NCBI RefSeq assembly: GCF_049562855.1 | Contig: NZ_CP186925.1 | Span: 2,294,001-2,358,000, forward strand | Direction: 5' to 3' | Origin: Ruminococcus_C callidus | GTDB lineage: Bacteria; Bacillota; Clostridia; Oscillospirales; Ruminococcaceae | DNA length: 64,000 nucleotides | Part shown: piece after piece, positions 17,192 to 25,183 of the stretch | How positions within the stretch are numbered: the first letter of the stretch is position 1 | Layout of the letters: each line of letters opens with the position of its first letter | Made by a program: the position numbers and the translations under genes | Notes under the pieces: generated by a model | Told to the model about the DNA's origin: nothing | Seen by the model: the letters and a program-made list of their open reading frames with translations, nothing else | The model's database searches: none

Positions 17192-17220
17192 AGTATACAC
17201 CTAGACTTTACAATTGTCAA
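17192..17220 (-). promoter_or_regulatory. Promoter of the P-type ATPase operon with CTAGGT repeats
   Basis: Minus-strand TTGACA and TATACT with a 17-bp spacer. The -10 region lies within CTAGGT-GTATA-CTAGGT, two direct hexamers 11 bp apart, a likely site for a metal-sensing regulator. Confidence 0.75.
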
Positions 17221-17297
17221 TCACTTCGAAGGAAATATTTTGTAAGAAAAATCAGTTGGTTTTTTGTGAAGATTGCATATGTATTATGAATTTCAGA

Positions 17298-17313
17298 TAG
17301 TTCAAGCGAACTA
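17298..17313. promoter_or_regulatory. Perfect dyad TAGTTC-AAGC-GAACTA
   Basis: A 6-bp arm dyad about 80 bp upstream of the metal ATPase promoter. Nothing else recognisable lies between 17221 and 17363. Confidence 0.35.
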
Positions 17314-17363
17314 ACTATGTAAAAATTATAGACATCTAACCCGAAAGCCACAAACATTCTGAA

Positions 17364-17536
17364 GGAAACACTGAATAAAGCTTGTGCGTAAGATGCGTAG
17401 TCAGATTTTTCGGCAGATTGCACAGAAATTCCGCAGGCATACTGTATGTATGGCAAGGGATTTCTGGGTAATATGACGAAAAATCTGCACGCAGATTACG
17501 TGCAAAGCCGTCAGGCGGGCTTTATGCAGTGTTTCC
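17364..17536 (+). mobile_element. MITE-like element B, copy 1 (173 bp)
   Basis: Reference copy of subfamily B. The ends are GGAAACACTGAATAAAGC / GCTTTATGCAGTGTTTCC, with interior palindromic arms (CAGATTTTTCGGCAGATT and relatives) that align with subfamily A. It has an exact target duplication TGAA (17360-17363 and 17537-17540). Confidence 0.85.
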
Positions 17537-17607
17537 TGAAGTGTTTCACGAATTTTTGCGGCATGTTGTAAAAAGCATGTAAAAGGCATTCAAAAATTTC
17601 AGGGCGG

Positions 17608-17635
17608 CACCGCACAAGGCTTTTACACAAGATGC
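17608..17635. repeat. Element A/B remnant
   Basis: CACCGCACAAGGCTTTTACACAAGATGCC resembles the end segments of the palindromic elements. It directly precedes element A5. Confidence 0.35.
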
Positions 17636-17640
17636 CCTTG

Positions 17641-17761
17641 GGCAATACCGCACAAAGATTGTGCGACAGATGCGTGCGAGAAGATACGAAACAGGCTCTG
17701 AAGGGAAATTTGCAAGCAGATGGCGTGCAAAGTCGCCAGACGCTTTTTGTGCGGTATTGCC
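17641..17761 (+). mobile_element. Element A, copy 5 (121-bp deletion derivative carrying a C end)
   Basis: Both A ends are intact, but the centre is replaced by AGATACGAAACAGGCTCTGAAGGG, the right end of the nested element C seen in copy A8. A deletion between two AGATGCGT direct repeats of an A8-like copy explains it. Exact target duplication CTTG (17637-17640 and 17762-17765). Confidence 0.8.
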
Positions 17762-17779
17762 CTTGGTATATTTCCAGAC

Positions 17780-18001
17780 ATGCCTGCATATACTGTGCAT
17801 GAGGTGATCTTTGTGGCATTTTCCAATTTGCAGACACTGCTGCGGCAGAGCAGTTCTTCCAGACAGTTTCTGTTGTCCCTGCCGGTGGGAATTCAGCTAC
17901 GGCTGCACGAACGCAGTCAATTTATCCACACCCAACAGGAACTCCGGCGGCATGCGGCATTTTTGCAGCAAGTCCAAAGGCTTTATTCAGTGTTGCCCTA
18001 A
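17780..18001 (+). CDS. Short hypothetical protein, doubtful
   Basis: 73 codons, reading MPAYTVHEVIFVAFSN and then a Gln/Leu/Arg-rich helix-like stretch. A GTG at 17813 has a better ribosome site (GAGGTG, 6 bases away) and would give 62 residues. The stop and last codons come from a repeat remnant (TTTATTCAGTGTTGCCC). It could be a truncated gene trapped between elements. I recognise no family. Confidence 0.3.
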   Translation: MPAYTVHEVIFVAFSNLQTLLRQSSSSRQFLLSLPVGIQLRLHERSQFIHTQQELRRHAAFLQQVQRLYSVLP

Positions 18002-18021
18002 GATATGAGCAGGCTATAAAA

Positions 18022-18057
18022 AAATCCCTGTCCGTTGTGCAAGCGGACAGGGATTCC
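18022..18057. terminator. Bidirectional terminator
   Basis: AAATCCCTGTCCG pairs with CGGACAGGGATT and has A/T tracts on both sides. It serves the ThrE-type gene on the minus strand and possibly the short plus-strand reading frame. Confidence 0.75.
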
Positions 18058-18081
18058 TTTTTGAAAAAGTTTATCAGATTA

Positions 18082-19404
18082 TCAGGTACAGTGGCGGAAG
18101 TTCTTGTCGGTGCAAAGTCTTGCAGCCACCAAGCCCATCGGCAATGCCATAACGATCAGAATCGCTTTGGTCAGCCAGAGAGAGCCGTCGCCGATCTCAT
18201 TCAGCCCGATATAGTAGATACCACGGTACATATACAAGCCCGGAACCATGATGACGATTGCCGGTACAGTCAGGGAAATTCGCGGATAACCGATCTTTTT
18301 CTTGACGATCGATGCCACACAACCGGTGAAGAATGCTCCGATAAATGCAGCAATGCCTACCGGGAAATGTGCCAGATCGATCAGTTCCAGACGGAGCGTG
18401 TTGGCAAACATGCCGATCAGTCCCGCTGTCATTGCCATTTTCCGCGGGCTGTTGAACATCAGAGAGAAGCCGTATACCCCGAAAAAGCTGGTGATGATTC
18501 GCAAAATAATCATCATGCCGGTGTCAATTTGCAGAGCCACAAAGTCTGCCGGCTGGAAGCGACAGACCAGAGCCGTCACCCAACCAGTCATGGTCGCAGT
18601 GAGGATAATCAGCAGAGCGTATGTGATCCGCTCCAGACCGGAACGAATATCCAGCTTGGCAAGGTCGATACCGCCGGTAATCAGCGGGAAGCCGGGGATC
18701 ACGAACAGCATTGCACAGATATAGCCCGCCTGATGCACTTTCGACACGCCGAAAATGGTCTGTGCCAGCAGAATGGTCAGCACGTATGTGACACAGGAAG
18801 CCGCTACGCTGACAGCAACATTCCCCAGCAGGGAAATCTTTTTTTGCAGCATCAGCTTTCGCACAAAGTTTCCCACGCCTGCACCAAAAAAGGCACAGAT
18901 CATTTCCATAGGACCGCCGCCCAGCAAAAAGGTAAATGCACAGCAAGCAATTGCGGATGCCAGTCCCAGATTCCAAGCCTTATAATTCGCCGGCTTTTTC
19001 TGAATTTCGTCCAGCACCAGATGAATCTGCTTGACGGAGATCTGCGTTGCCATTTCCGGAAATTCCCGCATAAAGGCTTCCAGAGCATTCAGCTTATCCG
19101 TATTCACGCCGGTAGTCGGCAGTGCGATCGAATGGGTATATGTGCCGCTTTCCTCATAGCAAGTGAACTCAATGGACAGCAGACCAATATCTGCCGTACA
19201 GGAAATGCCCAGCGTTCTGGCAACCTCATTCATCGAATTCCGCACACGCCACGCACCGGTTCCCACCGAAAGCATCATCTGTCCGATTCTGCCCACCAGC
19301 GTCGCCTTTTCCTTTAAGGTCGCCTCAGTCGAAGGCACGCTGTCATCATCCTTGACAATGTGCTTCCAGTGAATCGTCATGTGCTGTTTGTTAATACTCC
19401 CCAT
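18082..19404 (-). CDS. Threonine/serine exporter family protein (ThrE-like)
   Basis: 440 residues. An N-terminal soluble DUF1212-type domain (about 1-150; TGAWRVRNSMNEVARTLG) is fused to a membrane domain of about ten helices, including GGGPMEMICAFFGAGVGN and IPGFPLITGGIDLAKLDIRSG. This is the fused ThrE arrangement; in many Firmicutes the two halves are separate genes. The family exports threonine or serine, or dipeptides, in Corynebacterium; the substrate here is inferred. The ATG at 19404 follows AGGAGG. The gene is monocistronic with its own promoter. Confidence 0.88.
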   Translation of the reverse strand: MGSINKQHMTIHWKHIVKDDDSVPSTEATLKEKATLVGRIGQMMLSVGTGAWRVRNSMNEVARTLGISCTADIGLLSIEFTCYEESGTYTHSIALPTTGVNTDKLNALEAFMREFPEMATQISVKQIHLVLDEIQKKPANYKAWNLGLASAIACCAFTFLLGGGPMEMICAFFGAGVGNFVRKLMLQKKISLLGNVAVSVAASCVTYVLTILLAQTIFGVSKVHQAGYICAMLFVIPGFPLITGGIDLAKLDIRSGLERITYALLIILTATMTGWVTALVCRFQPADFVALQIDTGMMIILRIITSFFGVYGFSLMFNSPRKMAMTAGLIGMFANTLRLELIDLAHFPVGIAAFIGAFFTGCVASIVKKKIGYPRISLTVPAIVIMVPGLYMYRGIYYIGLNEIGDGSLWLTKAILIVMALPMGLVAARLCTDKNFRHCT

Positions 19405-19484
19405 GCACTTTGTTCCTCCTCTTTTTTCATGCAGCAGACTTTCTACAGTAGTTTCTCAAAGCCTTGTTTCCGCCGTTCCAACAC

Positions 19485-19522
19485 AACAGCCGCCCGTTTT
19501 TGTCGGTGGGCGGCTGTTTTTT
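19485..19522. promoter_or_regulatory. GC-rich hairpin in the ThrE-type gene leader
   Basis: AACAGCCGCCC pairs with GGGCGGCTGTT. The T tract is on the plus-strand side, yet no plus-strand gene ends here. On the minus strand it falls inside the mRNA leader between promoter and start codon. Confidence 0.5.
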
Positions 19523-19544
19523 TCCATTACAGAATACCCTATTT

Positions 19545-19573
19545 ATTATAGTAAACTCATTTTGCAGTGTCAA
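19545..19573 (-). promoter_or_regulatory. Promoter of the ThrE-type exporter gene
   Basis: Minus-strand TTGACA and TATAAT, 17-bp spacer. Confidence 0.8.
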
Positions 19574-19661
19574 GATTTTTTTCGTGAACACAGGACGGTG
19601 GGGAACAGATTTTTTGCACATTTTTTGTAGAATTTTGGGCAGATTGTAATTTTCGGAAAAC

Positions 19662-19695
19662 AAAAAAGCAGTTTCAAAAACTTGAAACTGCTTTT
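19662..19695 (-). terminator. Terminator of the tRNA pair
   Basis: AAAAAGCAGTTTCAA / TTGAAACTGCTTTT hairpin directly after tRNA-Ser on the minus strand. Confidence 0.8.
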
Positions 19696-19700
19696 CATTC

Positions 19701-19792
19701 TGGCGGACAGGGAGGGATTCGAACCCTCGATACGCTATTAACGTATACACGAGTTCCAGTCGTGCGCCTTAGACCAGCTCAACCACCTGTCC
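19701..19792 (-). tRNA. tRNA-Ser(GGA)
   Basis: 92 nt including encoded CCA. The acceptor stem is GGACAGG/CCTGTCC, the anticodon loop CTGGAAC gives GGA, and a long variable arm (TACGTTAATAGCGTA) marks it as class II. Second gene of a two-tRNA transcript. Confidence 0.95.
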
Positions 19793-19822
19793 ATTTATAG
19801 TGCTTCCTGCGATTTGAGGAAG

Positions 19823-19905
19823 TGGTGCGAGTGACGGGACTTGAACCCGTACGCCGAAGCACACGCCCCTCAAACGTGCCTGTCTGCCAATTCCAGCACA
19901 CTCGC
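19823..19905 (-). tRNA. tRNA-Leu(GAG)
   Basis: 83 nt with encoded CCA. The acceptor is GCGAGTG/CACTCGC. The anticodon stem CACGT/GCGTG encloses TTGAGGG, giving GAG. Class II variable arm. First gene of the pair. Confidence 0.93.
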
Positions 19906-19940
19906 TTCATGTTTTTTCATGTGTCGCATTCAGCTTTATT

Positions 19941-19969
19941 ATTATAGCAGAAAAACAAGCCCTTGTCAA
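19941..19969 (-). promoter_or_regulatory. Promoter of the tRNA-Leu/tRNA-Ser pair
   Basis: Minus-strand TTGACA and TATAAT with a 17-bp spacer, 36 bp ahead of tRNA-Leu(GAG). Confidence 0.8.
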
Positions 19970-20053
19970 CACTTGAAATCACTTATTTTGTTTATTTTTC
20001 GTAAATATAACGTGAATCCTGGCGAAAACAGCATTTTTCTACTGCACATGCAA

Positions 20054-20094
20054 AAAGGCAGACCCTGCCGGAGCGTTCCGCACAGAGTCTGCCT
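20054..20094 (-). terminator. Terminator of merR-dxs
   Basis: AGGCAGAC ... GTCTGCCT stem followed on the minus strand by TTTTTGC. It lies beyond element A6. Confidence 0.65.
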
Positions 20095-20107
20095 ATGAAA
20101 TCTTTTA

Positions 20108-20224
20108 GGCAATACCGCACAAAGATTGTGCGACAGATGCGTCGTCAAATTTTTCGTCAGATGAAACAAAAAGCGGAGTGAATACTTGATGTATTCACGA
20201 GCATTTTTGTGAAAGCGGTATTGC
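20108..20224 (+). mobile_element. Element A, copy 6 (117 bp, right arm deleted)
   Basis: The left arm and apex match the reference, then the sequence jumps from TTTTTGTGAAA to GCGGTATTGC. It sits between the dxs stop (20251) and its terminator. The flanks are only near matches, so no clean target duplication remains. Confidence 0.75.
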
Positions 20225-20250
20225 ATTTACACCTGTTCCGTTTTTGCCGA

Positions 20251-22005
20251 TCACAGCATCTTTGCCACGTCTTCTGCGATCTGCTCTACGGTCAGGCGGT
20301 TTTCCCGCAGGACTTCCTGTGCATCATAGCGATCCAGAAATTCCTTTTTCAGACCATAGCACCTGGTCTTTACTGCAGAGTCGCCGTAGAACCGTGCAAT
20401 CTTTTCACCGAAGCCGCCGTCCAGCACGCCGTCCTCCAGCGTAATGACTGCCTTGTGACTGGATTTCAGCTGTTCCAGCAGTTCGGTGTCCTGTCCGGTG
20501 ATAAAATACGGATTGATGACTGTCGGCGTGATGCCGGTCTTTTCCTGAATCTTTTCCGCAGCAGCAACGCCCAGCGAATAGAACGAGCCCAGTGCCAGAA
20601 TTGCCACATCGCTGCCCTGCTGTGTCACCTCGTACCGGTTCAGCTGACTGAAATCCTTGGTCACAGCCTTGCCGTCGGAAACATACTGTACCGGCACACG
20701 GATTGCCACAGGGTGTTCCGTCTGATCCAGTGCCCAGTCCAGCATTGCACGGTATTCCTCTACAGTGACCGGTGCCAGATATACCAGATTGGGGATATTG
20801 GAAATCATGGGAATATCGTAGATGCCCAGATGCGTCACATCATTCATGCCAAAAACAGAAGCGGCGAAAACCGCAATGGTAACAGCATTCTTGTTGATGC
20901 AGATGTCCTGCGACAGCTGGTCGTAGGTACGCTGGAGGAAGGAACTGTACACACCCCAGAACGGCTTGCCGCCGTTTTTCGCAATACCGGAAGCCATTGC
21001 CGCAGCCTGCTCCTCTGCAATGCCCACGTCAACAAACTGCTTGCCAGCCTTTTTCCGAATCTCCGGCGTGAATCCGAACACCGCCGGCGTTGCGGAAGTG
21101 ATCGCACAGACGCTGGGATCTGCTGCCATTTTTTCCTGCAAATAGTTTGCCGTAAATGTGCCGTAATCGCCGTCACCGTCAAAGGAACCGGCGGGTTTTC
21201 CGGTTGCCGGATCAAACGGCATGCACCAGTGCCACTGCTCCTTGTGCTGCTCTGCCAGTTCATAGCCCTTGCCCTTTTGGGTAACGATGTGCACAGCCAC
21301 CGGCTTGGTGCTGTCCTTGACCTGCCGGAATGCGGCGATCAGGGACGAAATATCGTTGCCGTCTTTCACAAACACATAGTCCAGACCCATGGCACGGAAC
21401 AGATTACACTCTGCCTTGCCGTCAGTATCCCGCAGCAGCTTCAGATTCCGGTACAAGCCGCCGTGATTTTCCGCAATGGACATATCATTGTCATTGACAA
21501 CAATAATAAAGTTGGTGTCCATTTCGCCGGCAAAGTCCAGACCTTCCAGTGCCTCGCCGCCGCTGAGAGAGCCGTCACCGATCACCGCAATGACATTACC
21601 GGTTTCGCCGTTCAGATCCCGTGCCTTTGCCAGACCGCTGGCAAGGCTGATCGAAGTGGACGTATGCCCCACGTTAAAGAAATCGTGTTCGCTCTCCTCC
21701 GGATTGGTATAGCCGGAAACGTCGTCAAAGTGTTCTTCATACAGATAGGCATCTTTTCTGCCGGTCAGCATCTTGTGCGGATAGCTCTGATGAGAAACGT
21801 CGTAGACGATTTGATCCTTCGGGGAATCGAATACATAATGCATGGCAATGGTCGCTTCCACCATGCCGAAATTCGGTCCGAAGTGACCGCCGTGCTTGCT
21901 CAGACGAAACAGCAGAGCCTTCCGCATTTCTGCTGCCAGTGCATGCATTTCGTCTATGTTCAGTTTTTTTACATCTTCCGGTGCATTGATTTTTTCCAGA
22001 TACAT
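20251..22005 (-). CDS. dxs: 1-deoxy-D-xylulose-5-phosphate synthase
   Basis: Thiamine-diphosphate enzyme that condenses pyruvate and glyceraldehyde 3-phosphate, the first step of the MEP isoprenoid pathway; DXP also feeds thiamine and pyridoxal synthesis. 584 residues, a shorter clostridial form. Landmarks are HGGHFGPNFGMVEAT near residue 35, the YDVSHQSYPHKMLTGR motif, the ThDP/Mg loop VIGDGSLSGGEALEG near 140 and the C-terminal transketolase domain. The ATG at 22005 (MYLEKIN) overlaps the merR stop by one base (TAATG) and follows AGGAGG. Its coupling to a MerR regulator is unusual. Confidence 0.9.
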   Translation of the reverse strand: MYLEKINAPEDVKKLNIDEMHALAAEMRKALLFRLSKHGGHFGPNFGMVEATIAMHYVFDSPKDQIVYDVSHQSYPHKMLTGRKDAYLYEEHFDDVSGYTNPEESEHDFFNVGHTSTSISLASGLAKARDLNGETGNVIAVIGDGSLSGGEALEGLDFAGEMDTNFIIVVNDNDMSIAENHGGLYRNLKLLRDTDGKAECNLFRAMGLDYVFVKDGNDISSLIAAFRQVKDSTKPVAVHIVTQKGKGYELAEQHKEQWHWCMPFDPATGKPAGSFDGDGDYGTFTANYLQEKMAADPSVCAITSATPAVFGFTPEIRKKAGKQFVDVGIAEEQAAAMASGIAKNGGKPFWGVYSSFLQRTYDQLSQDICINKNAVTIAVFAASVFGMNDVTHLGIYDIPMISNIPNLVYLAPVTVEEYRAMLDWALDQTEHPVAIRVPVQYVSDGKAVTKDFSQLNRYEVTQQGSDVAILALGSFYSLGVAAAEKIQEKTGITPTVINPYFITGQDTELLEQLKSSHKAVITLEDGVLDGGFGEKIARFYGDSAVKTRCYGLKKEFLDRYDAQEVLRENRLTVEQIAEDVAKML

Positions 22006-22436
22006 TATGATTCCTCCTGTTCGTGATTCTTGGGAAACGCTACGTTTCCTTTGCATTCCTGTTTATCCCATGTGAGTACGCCTGTCCGGACAGCTTCCTC
22101 ATAGCGGCTGATCTTGTAGTTCAGCCGTTCCAGTGTCGTGTCGATCTGCTCCCGCTGTTCCAGCAGTGTTTCCCGCTGATCCAGCAGCAGCTGTAACCGT
22201 GCCGGAATGGTGTCATCGCCCTGCTGGCACAGCTTCACATACTCGATCATGACTTCCACCGGCAGTCCGGCATTTCGCATACAGAGGGCAAGCTCCACCC
22301 AGCCCAGATCTTCCGGCTGGTAGTTCCGGATACCGCTGAGGGTTCGGGTGACTTTGGGGATCATGCCCACCCGCTCATAATACCGCAGCGTATCCTGCGT
22401 GATATGATACTTTTCGCTGACTTCCTTAATGGTCAA
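22005..22436 (-). CDS. MerR family transcriptional regulator
   Basis: 143 residues. The N-terminal winged helix reads TIKEVSEKYHITQDTLRYYERVG, followed by the MerR arginine/tyrosine wing and a coiled-coil dimer helix (about 80-118). No effector-domain cysteines are obvious apart from single residues. The start codon is TTG at 22436, preceded by AGGAGGTGAG. The promoter has the 19-bp spacer and internal dyad of MerR-controlled promoters, so it very likely controls itself and dxs. The NmlR/AdhR type that senses aldehydes or electrophiles is the nearest match by operator; this is inference. Confidence 0.88.
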   Translation of the reverse strand: MTIKEVSEKYHITQDTLRYYERVGMIPKVTRTLSGIRNYQPEDLGWVELALCMRNAGLPVEVMIEYVKLCQQGDDTIPARLQLLLDQRETLLEQREQIDTTLERLNYKISRYEEAVRTGVLTWDKQECKGNVAFPKNHEQEES

Positions 22437-22459
22437 GGGTTCTCACCTCCTGCAATTGT

Positions 22460-22490
22460 ATTATAACACTTGGAGTTGGCTCCAAGTCAA
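22460..22490 (-). promoter_or_regulatory. MerR-type promoter with 19-bp spacer and dyad operator
   Basis: Minus-strand TTGACT and TATAAT are separated by 19 bp instead of 17. The spacer holds CTTGGAG-CCAA-CTCCAAG (arms pair perfectly), the form recognised by MerR, NmlR and AdhR proteins, which untwist such promoters. Confidence 0.85.
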
Positions 22491-22530
22491 TAGGGCTGTG
22501 CTGGAATTTACATTTTGTCTACAAATACAA

Positions 22531-22568
22531 AAAAGCAGCATTGCAACCAACTCTGCAATGCTGCCTTT
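22531..22568 (-). terminator. Terminator of the ABC/LytTR/lipoprotein operon
   Basis: GCAGCATTGCA pairs with TGCAATGCTGC and is followed on the minus strand by TTTTTTGT. Confidence 0.8.
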
Positions 22569-22582
22569 ATAATACCACGTTG

Positions 22583-23353
22583 TCACTGCATCGAATCAAT
22601 CTTCCACAGACCGTTGTCCAGCACAATTTGTACCGTCAGCGTATCCGCCGCACCGAAATTGTCGTACTGCATCGAAGCGGTAAACGAACTGTCTGTAGCA
22701 TTGGAAATGGTCACCTGTTCCGGATCGATCCAGGTGAAGCCACCACTGGTGGCATACTGTCTGCCGTAAAGTCCGCCGTTGGCATCGATGTACAGCGGCT
22801 TGTCTGTGCCGAGAATGGCAGCATAGCGGCTGTCGATCATCTTCTGTGTCAGAGAAGCTGTCATGTAGGCTTTCAGGTCGGCAGTGCTGCTGAACTGCGT
22901 TTTTGTCACTCTTTCATAGGTCACGCCGGACTTTGTCGTCTGTATGGTATCGGTTTCATCTTTCGGCAGGTTGCCGCTGCCGATCTGGTCAATGTAGTTC
23001 AACGCCCCGAACAGTGTCTTTGCCGCAGCCGCATATTCCGAAGTGTCTGCACCGGCTTCGGGAACTGTTGTCGTTTCCGCCGAAGTGGTTTCCGCTGCGG
23101 GCTCTGTGGTTTCGTCCGGTGCCGGAATGGTTTCCGCAGTTTCCGTTGCGGCTTCCGTTTCTGCGGCAGAAGTTTCTGCTGTTTCCTCGGTGCTGCTCTC
23201 TGCGGCGGATTCTTCCGGTGATGCAGTTGTGGTTTCGGCAGTGCCCGAAGAAGACAGCGACGGGATCTCCCCTTCTGTACAGCCAGAAAAGCCGGTCAGC
23301 ACTGCTGCTGTCAGCATTGCCGCAATCCAAATCGTGTTACACTCCTTTCTCAT
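22583..23353 (-). CDS. Predicted lipoprotein with Thr/Glu/Ala-rich linker
   Basis: 256 residues. A lipoprotein signal ends at FSGC (about Cys25). A low-complexity linker of Thr, Glu, Ser and Ala (about 30-105) follows, then a compact C-terminal domain of about 150 residues with a final strand pattern TLTVQIVLDNGLWKIDSMQ. I do not recognise the domain; the ending resembles small NTF2-like or endopeptidase-inhibitor folds, but that is a guess. The start overlaps the DUF3021 gene by 17 bp, so it is the last gene of the LytTR operon. Confidence 0.7.
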   Translation of the reverse strand: MRKECNTIWIAAMLTAAVLTGFSGCTEGEIPSLSSSGTAETTTASPEESAAESSTEETAETSAAETEAATETAETIPAPDETTEPAAETTSAETTTVPEAGADTSEYAAAAKTLFGALNYIDQIGSGNLPKDETDTIQTTKSGVTYERVTKTQFSSTADLKAYMTASLTQKMIDSRYAAILGTDKPLYIDANGGLYGRQYATSGGFTWIDPEQVTISNATDSSFTASMQYDNFGAADTLTVQIVLDNGLWKIDSMQ

Positions 23354-23837
23354 GATCGATTCCCTCCTTGGGAAAGACTACCGGCGAACCGGCAGTTTTC
23401 TTATGATGTTCTTTCAGTTTTTCATTCATCTGTTCGGCAGTTTTTTTATAGATCTGATAATTCAACGCCGATGTGAAAAGATACACTGCCGCACTCGTCA
23501 GGCACATTGCCAGAACTCCGACAACAGAAAGTTCGTACCAGCCGTACAGCCACCCGCATATCAGCACCCCCAGGGTAATCAACACATAGTGTACTACCAG
23601 CCGCAGCATGCCTTCCCACTTCTCCATGTCTTTCGGCGGCAGCACCAATTCTGTAACAGCACCTGCCAGCACGCCAATGGACAAAATTTCCGGCAGCACC
23701 ATATAGGGAATCCAAAAGTGCAGAATCTCCTGATGTCCCGACAGACAGTAGACACCGTACCAGACAATGCAGGCGATCAAAGTACCTGTCGCAGATACCG
23801 TTGTAATGGAGAGAAACCGTTTGAATCTATTCTTCAT
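23337..23837 (-). CDS. DUF3021 family membrane protein
   Basis: 166 residues, four predicted helices (about 9-30, 45-65, 84-105, 108-130), and a basic, charged C-terminus that reads toward the cytosol. DUF3021 proteins almost always follow a LytTR regulator, as here with a 9-bp gap, and are thought to modulate that regulator at the membrane. No motif points to transport or catalysis. Confidence 0.85.
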   Translation of the reverse strand: MKNRFKRFLSITTVSATGTLIACIVWYGVYCLSGHQEILHFWIPYMVLPEILSIGVLAGAVTELVLPPKDMEKWEGMLRLVVHYVLITLGVLICGWLYGWYELSVVGVLAMCLTSAAVYLFTSALNYQIYKKTAEQMNEKLKEHHKKTAGSPVVFPKEGIDHEKGV

Positions 23838-23846
23838 CGCCGCACC

Positions 23847-24287
23847 TCACAACCCCAGCCGCTTTTTCACAGCGGGAACATACTGACGGGAGATCACGAC
23901 TTTCTCCCCGTTTTGCAGGATCGCCTCAAACCGACCGCTGAACGACGGAGCAAACCGTTCCACCTTTGCCAGATTCAGAATCATCGACTTGGAAATGCGG
24001 ATAAAATCCGTTCCGGCAAACCGCTGTTCCAGTTCGTAAAGTTTCTGCTTCAATTCCGATACCTCCGCTTTTTCATACGCATACACGCGATTGTCCACAG
24101 ACTCAAAATAAAACACCGATGACGGACAGAGCACACTCAGGCTCCCGTCCTCGTGATAGCACATCAGTTTCTCGTCCTCCGCCTGTATCACACGCAGCAG
24201 TTCCAGCACACGTTCTGAAAGCTGATTGACGCGAACGATCAGTTCTTCTTCTCCGCCCTCCGGCGGCTTTTCAATGACAACTCTCAT
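23847..24287 (-). CDS. LytTR DNA-binding domain regulator
   Basis: 146 residues with a short N-terminal region and a C-terminal LytTR domain (about 50-145; FYFESVDNRVYAYEK, FIRISKSMILNLAKVERFAPSFSGRFEAIL, ISRQYVPAVKKRLGL). It lacks a receiver domain, which is usual for the LytTR-DUF3021 pair. The ATG at 24287 overlaps the permease stop (ATGA). It likely controls its own ABC-exporter operon. Confidence 0.9.
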   Translation of the reverse strand: MRVVIEKPPEGGEEELIVRVNQLSERVLELLRVIQAEDEKLMCYHEDGSLSVLCPSSVFYFESVDNRVYAYEKAEVSELKQKLYELEQRFAGTDFIRISKSMILNLAKVERFAPSFSGRFEAILQNGEKVVISRQYVPAVKKRLGL

Positions 24288-25183
24288 GGCAGTTTTTGTT
24301 TCCTTTCCGCAATCCCGTGTACCAAAATGTAGCATCCCAGCAACAGCAGAATTGTCAGGCACAGAAACAGGTACATTTCCGGAACTGCAACTGTTTTTCC
24401 CGCAAATTCAGGATCACAGTCCAGTGCTTTTTGTATGCCGCGAACCACTTCTTCCGGTACGCCCTCGCTCTGCATCTGCTGTAACACGCCGCCCATGGCG
24501 TGATTTCGCATCAATGCGGTGGCATAGGTGCTTGGCAAAAAGGAAAGCACCTTTTGCAGACCGGTTCCAAAGCCGGAGATCGGCATGTATGCCCCGCAAA
24601 TGAAACCGTAGCCGGCACTGACAATAGTACCCACCGCCGAGATCTGCCCCTGTGTACTCAGGAAAAAGTGAATCAGTGAGGAAAGTGCCGTTCCGAACAG
24701 CACCAGAAGCACCACATCGCCGGTAAGCCGCAGCACGTCGCCCCACGTATAGAACCAGCCCACCGCATGGACGTAGCCCAGACACAGCCCGAACGCCGCA
24801 AGGCAGACGATCAGAGAAGATGCTACCGTTGCCAGAAAATAGCTGACTGGCAGCACTGCCGGTTTCAGCGGAGCGATCAGCAGGTCTTTCCGTGCACCGG
24901 TGATCTTGTCCTGCACCATCAGCATATTGGAACAGAACGGCACTGTCACGCAGCACACTGCCAGAATCGATGACAGCAGCTGTGCCCCTACTGCCCCGTC
25001 GATCACCTGCCTGGAAAGAGAAAAGCCTTCCGGAAATCCCGCAGAAAAGTTGTTCCGATAGACATTCCCCAGAAACGTCACATACAGCACCAGCAAAATC
25101 GCCGGCGTAATCAGCGAGGTGAAAAACATCGCCTTGTCTTTAAAGTACAGCTTCACATTACGCAGAAACATGGCTTTCCACAT
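24284..25183 (-). CDS. ABC-2 type transporter permease
   Basis: 299 residues with six hydrophobic segments and the ABC-2 core pattern (ITGARKDLLIAPLKPAVLPVSY; GAYMPISGFGTGLQKVLSFLPSTYATALMR). I use the ATG at 25183, 8 bases after GGGAGG, rather than the GTG 9 bp upstream. It overlaps the ATPase gene by 26 bp. Together they form a drug- or peptide-type exporter. Confidence 0.88.
   Translation of the reverse strand: MWKAMFLRNVKLYFKDKAMFFTSLITPAILLVLYVTFLGNVYRNNFSAGFPEGFSLSRQVIDGAVGAQLLSSILAVCCVTVPFCSNMLMVQDKITGARKDLLIAPLKPAVLPVSYFLATVASSLIVCLAAFGLCLGYVHAVGWFYTWGDVLRLTGDVVLLVLFGTALSSLIHFFLSTQGQISAVGTIVSAGYGFICGAYMPISGFGTGLQKVLSFLPSTYATALMRNHAMGGVLQQMQSEGVPEEVVRGIQKALDCDPEFAGKTVAVPEMYLFLCLTILLLLGCYILVHGIAERKQKLP

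Noticed and set aside
19427..19750. A 107-codon frame upstream of the ThrE-type gene
   Set aside because: It overlaps tRNA-Ser, its terminator and the exporter promoter, so it cannot be a real gene.
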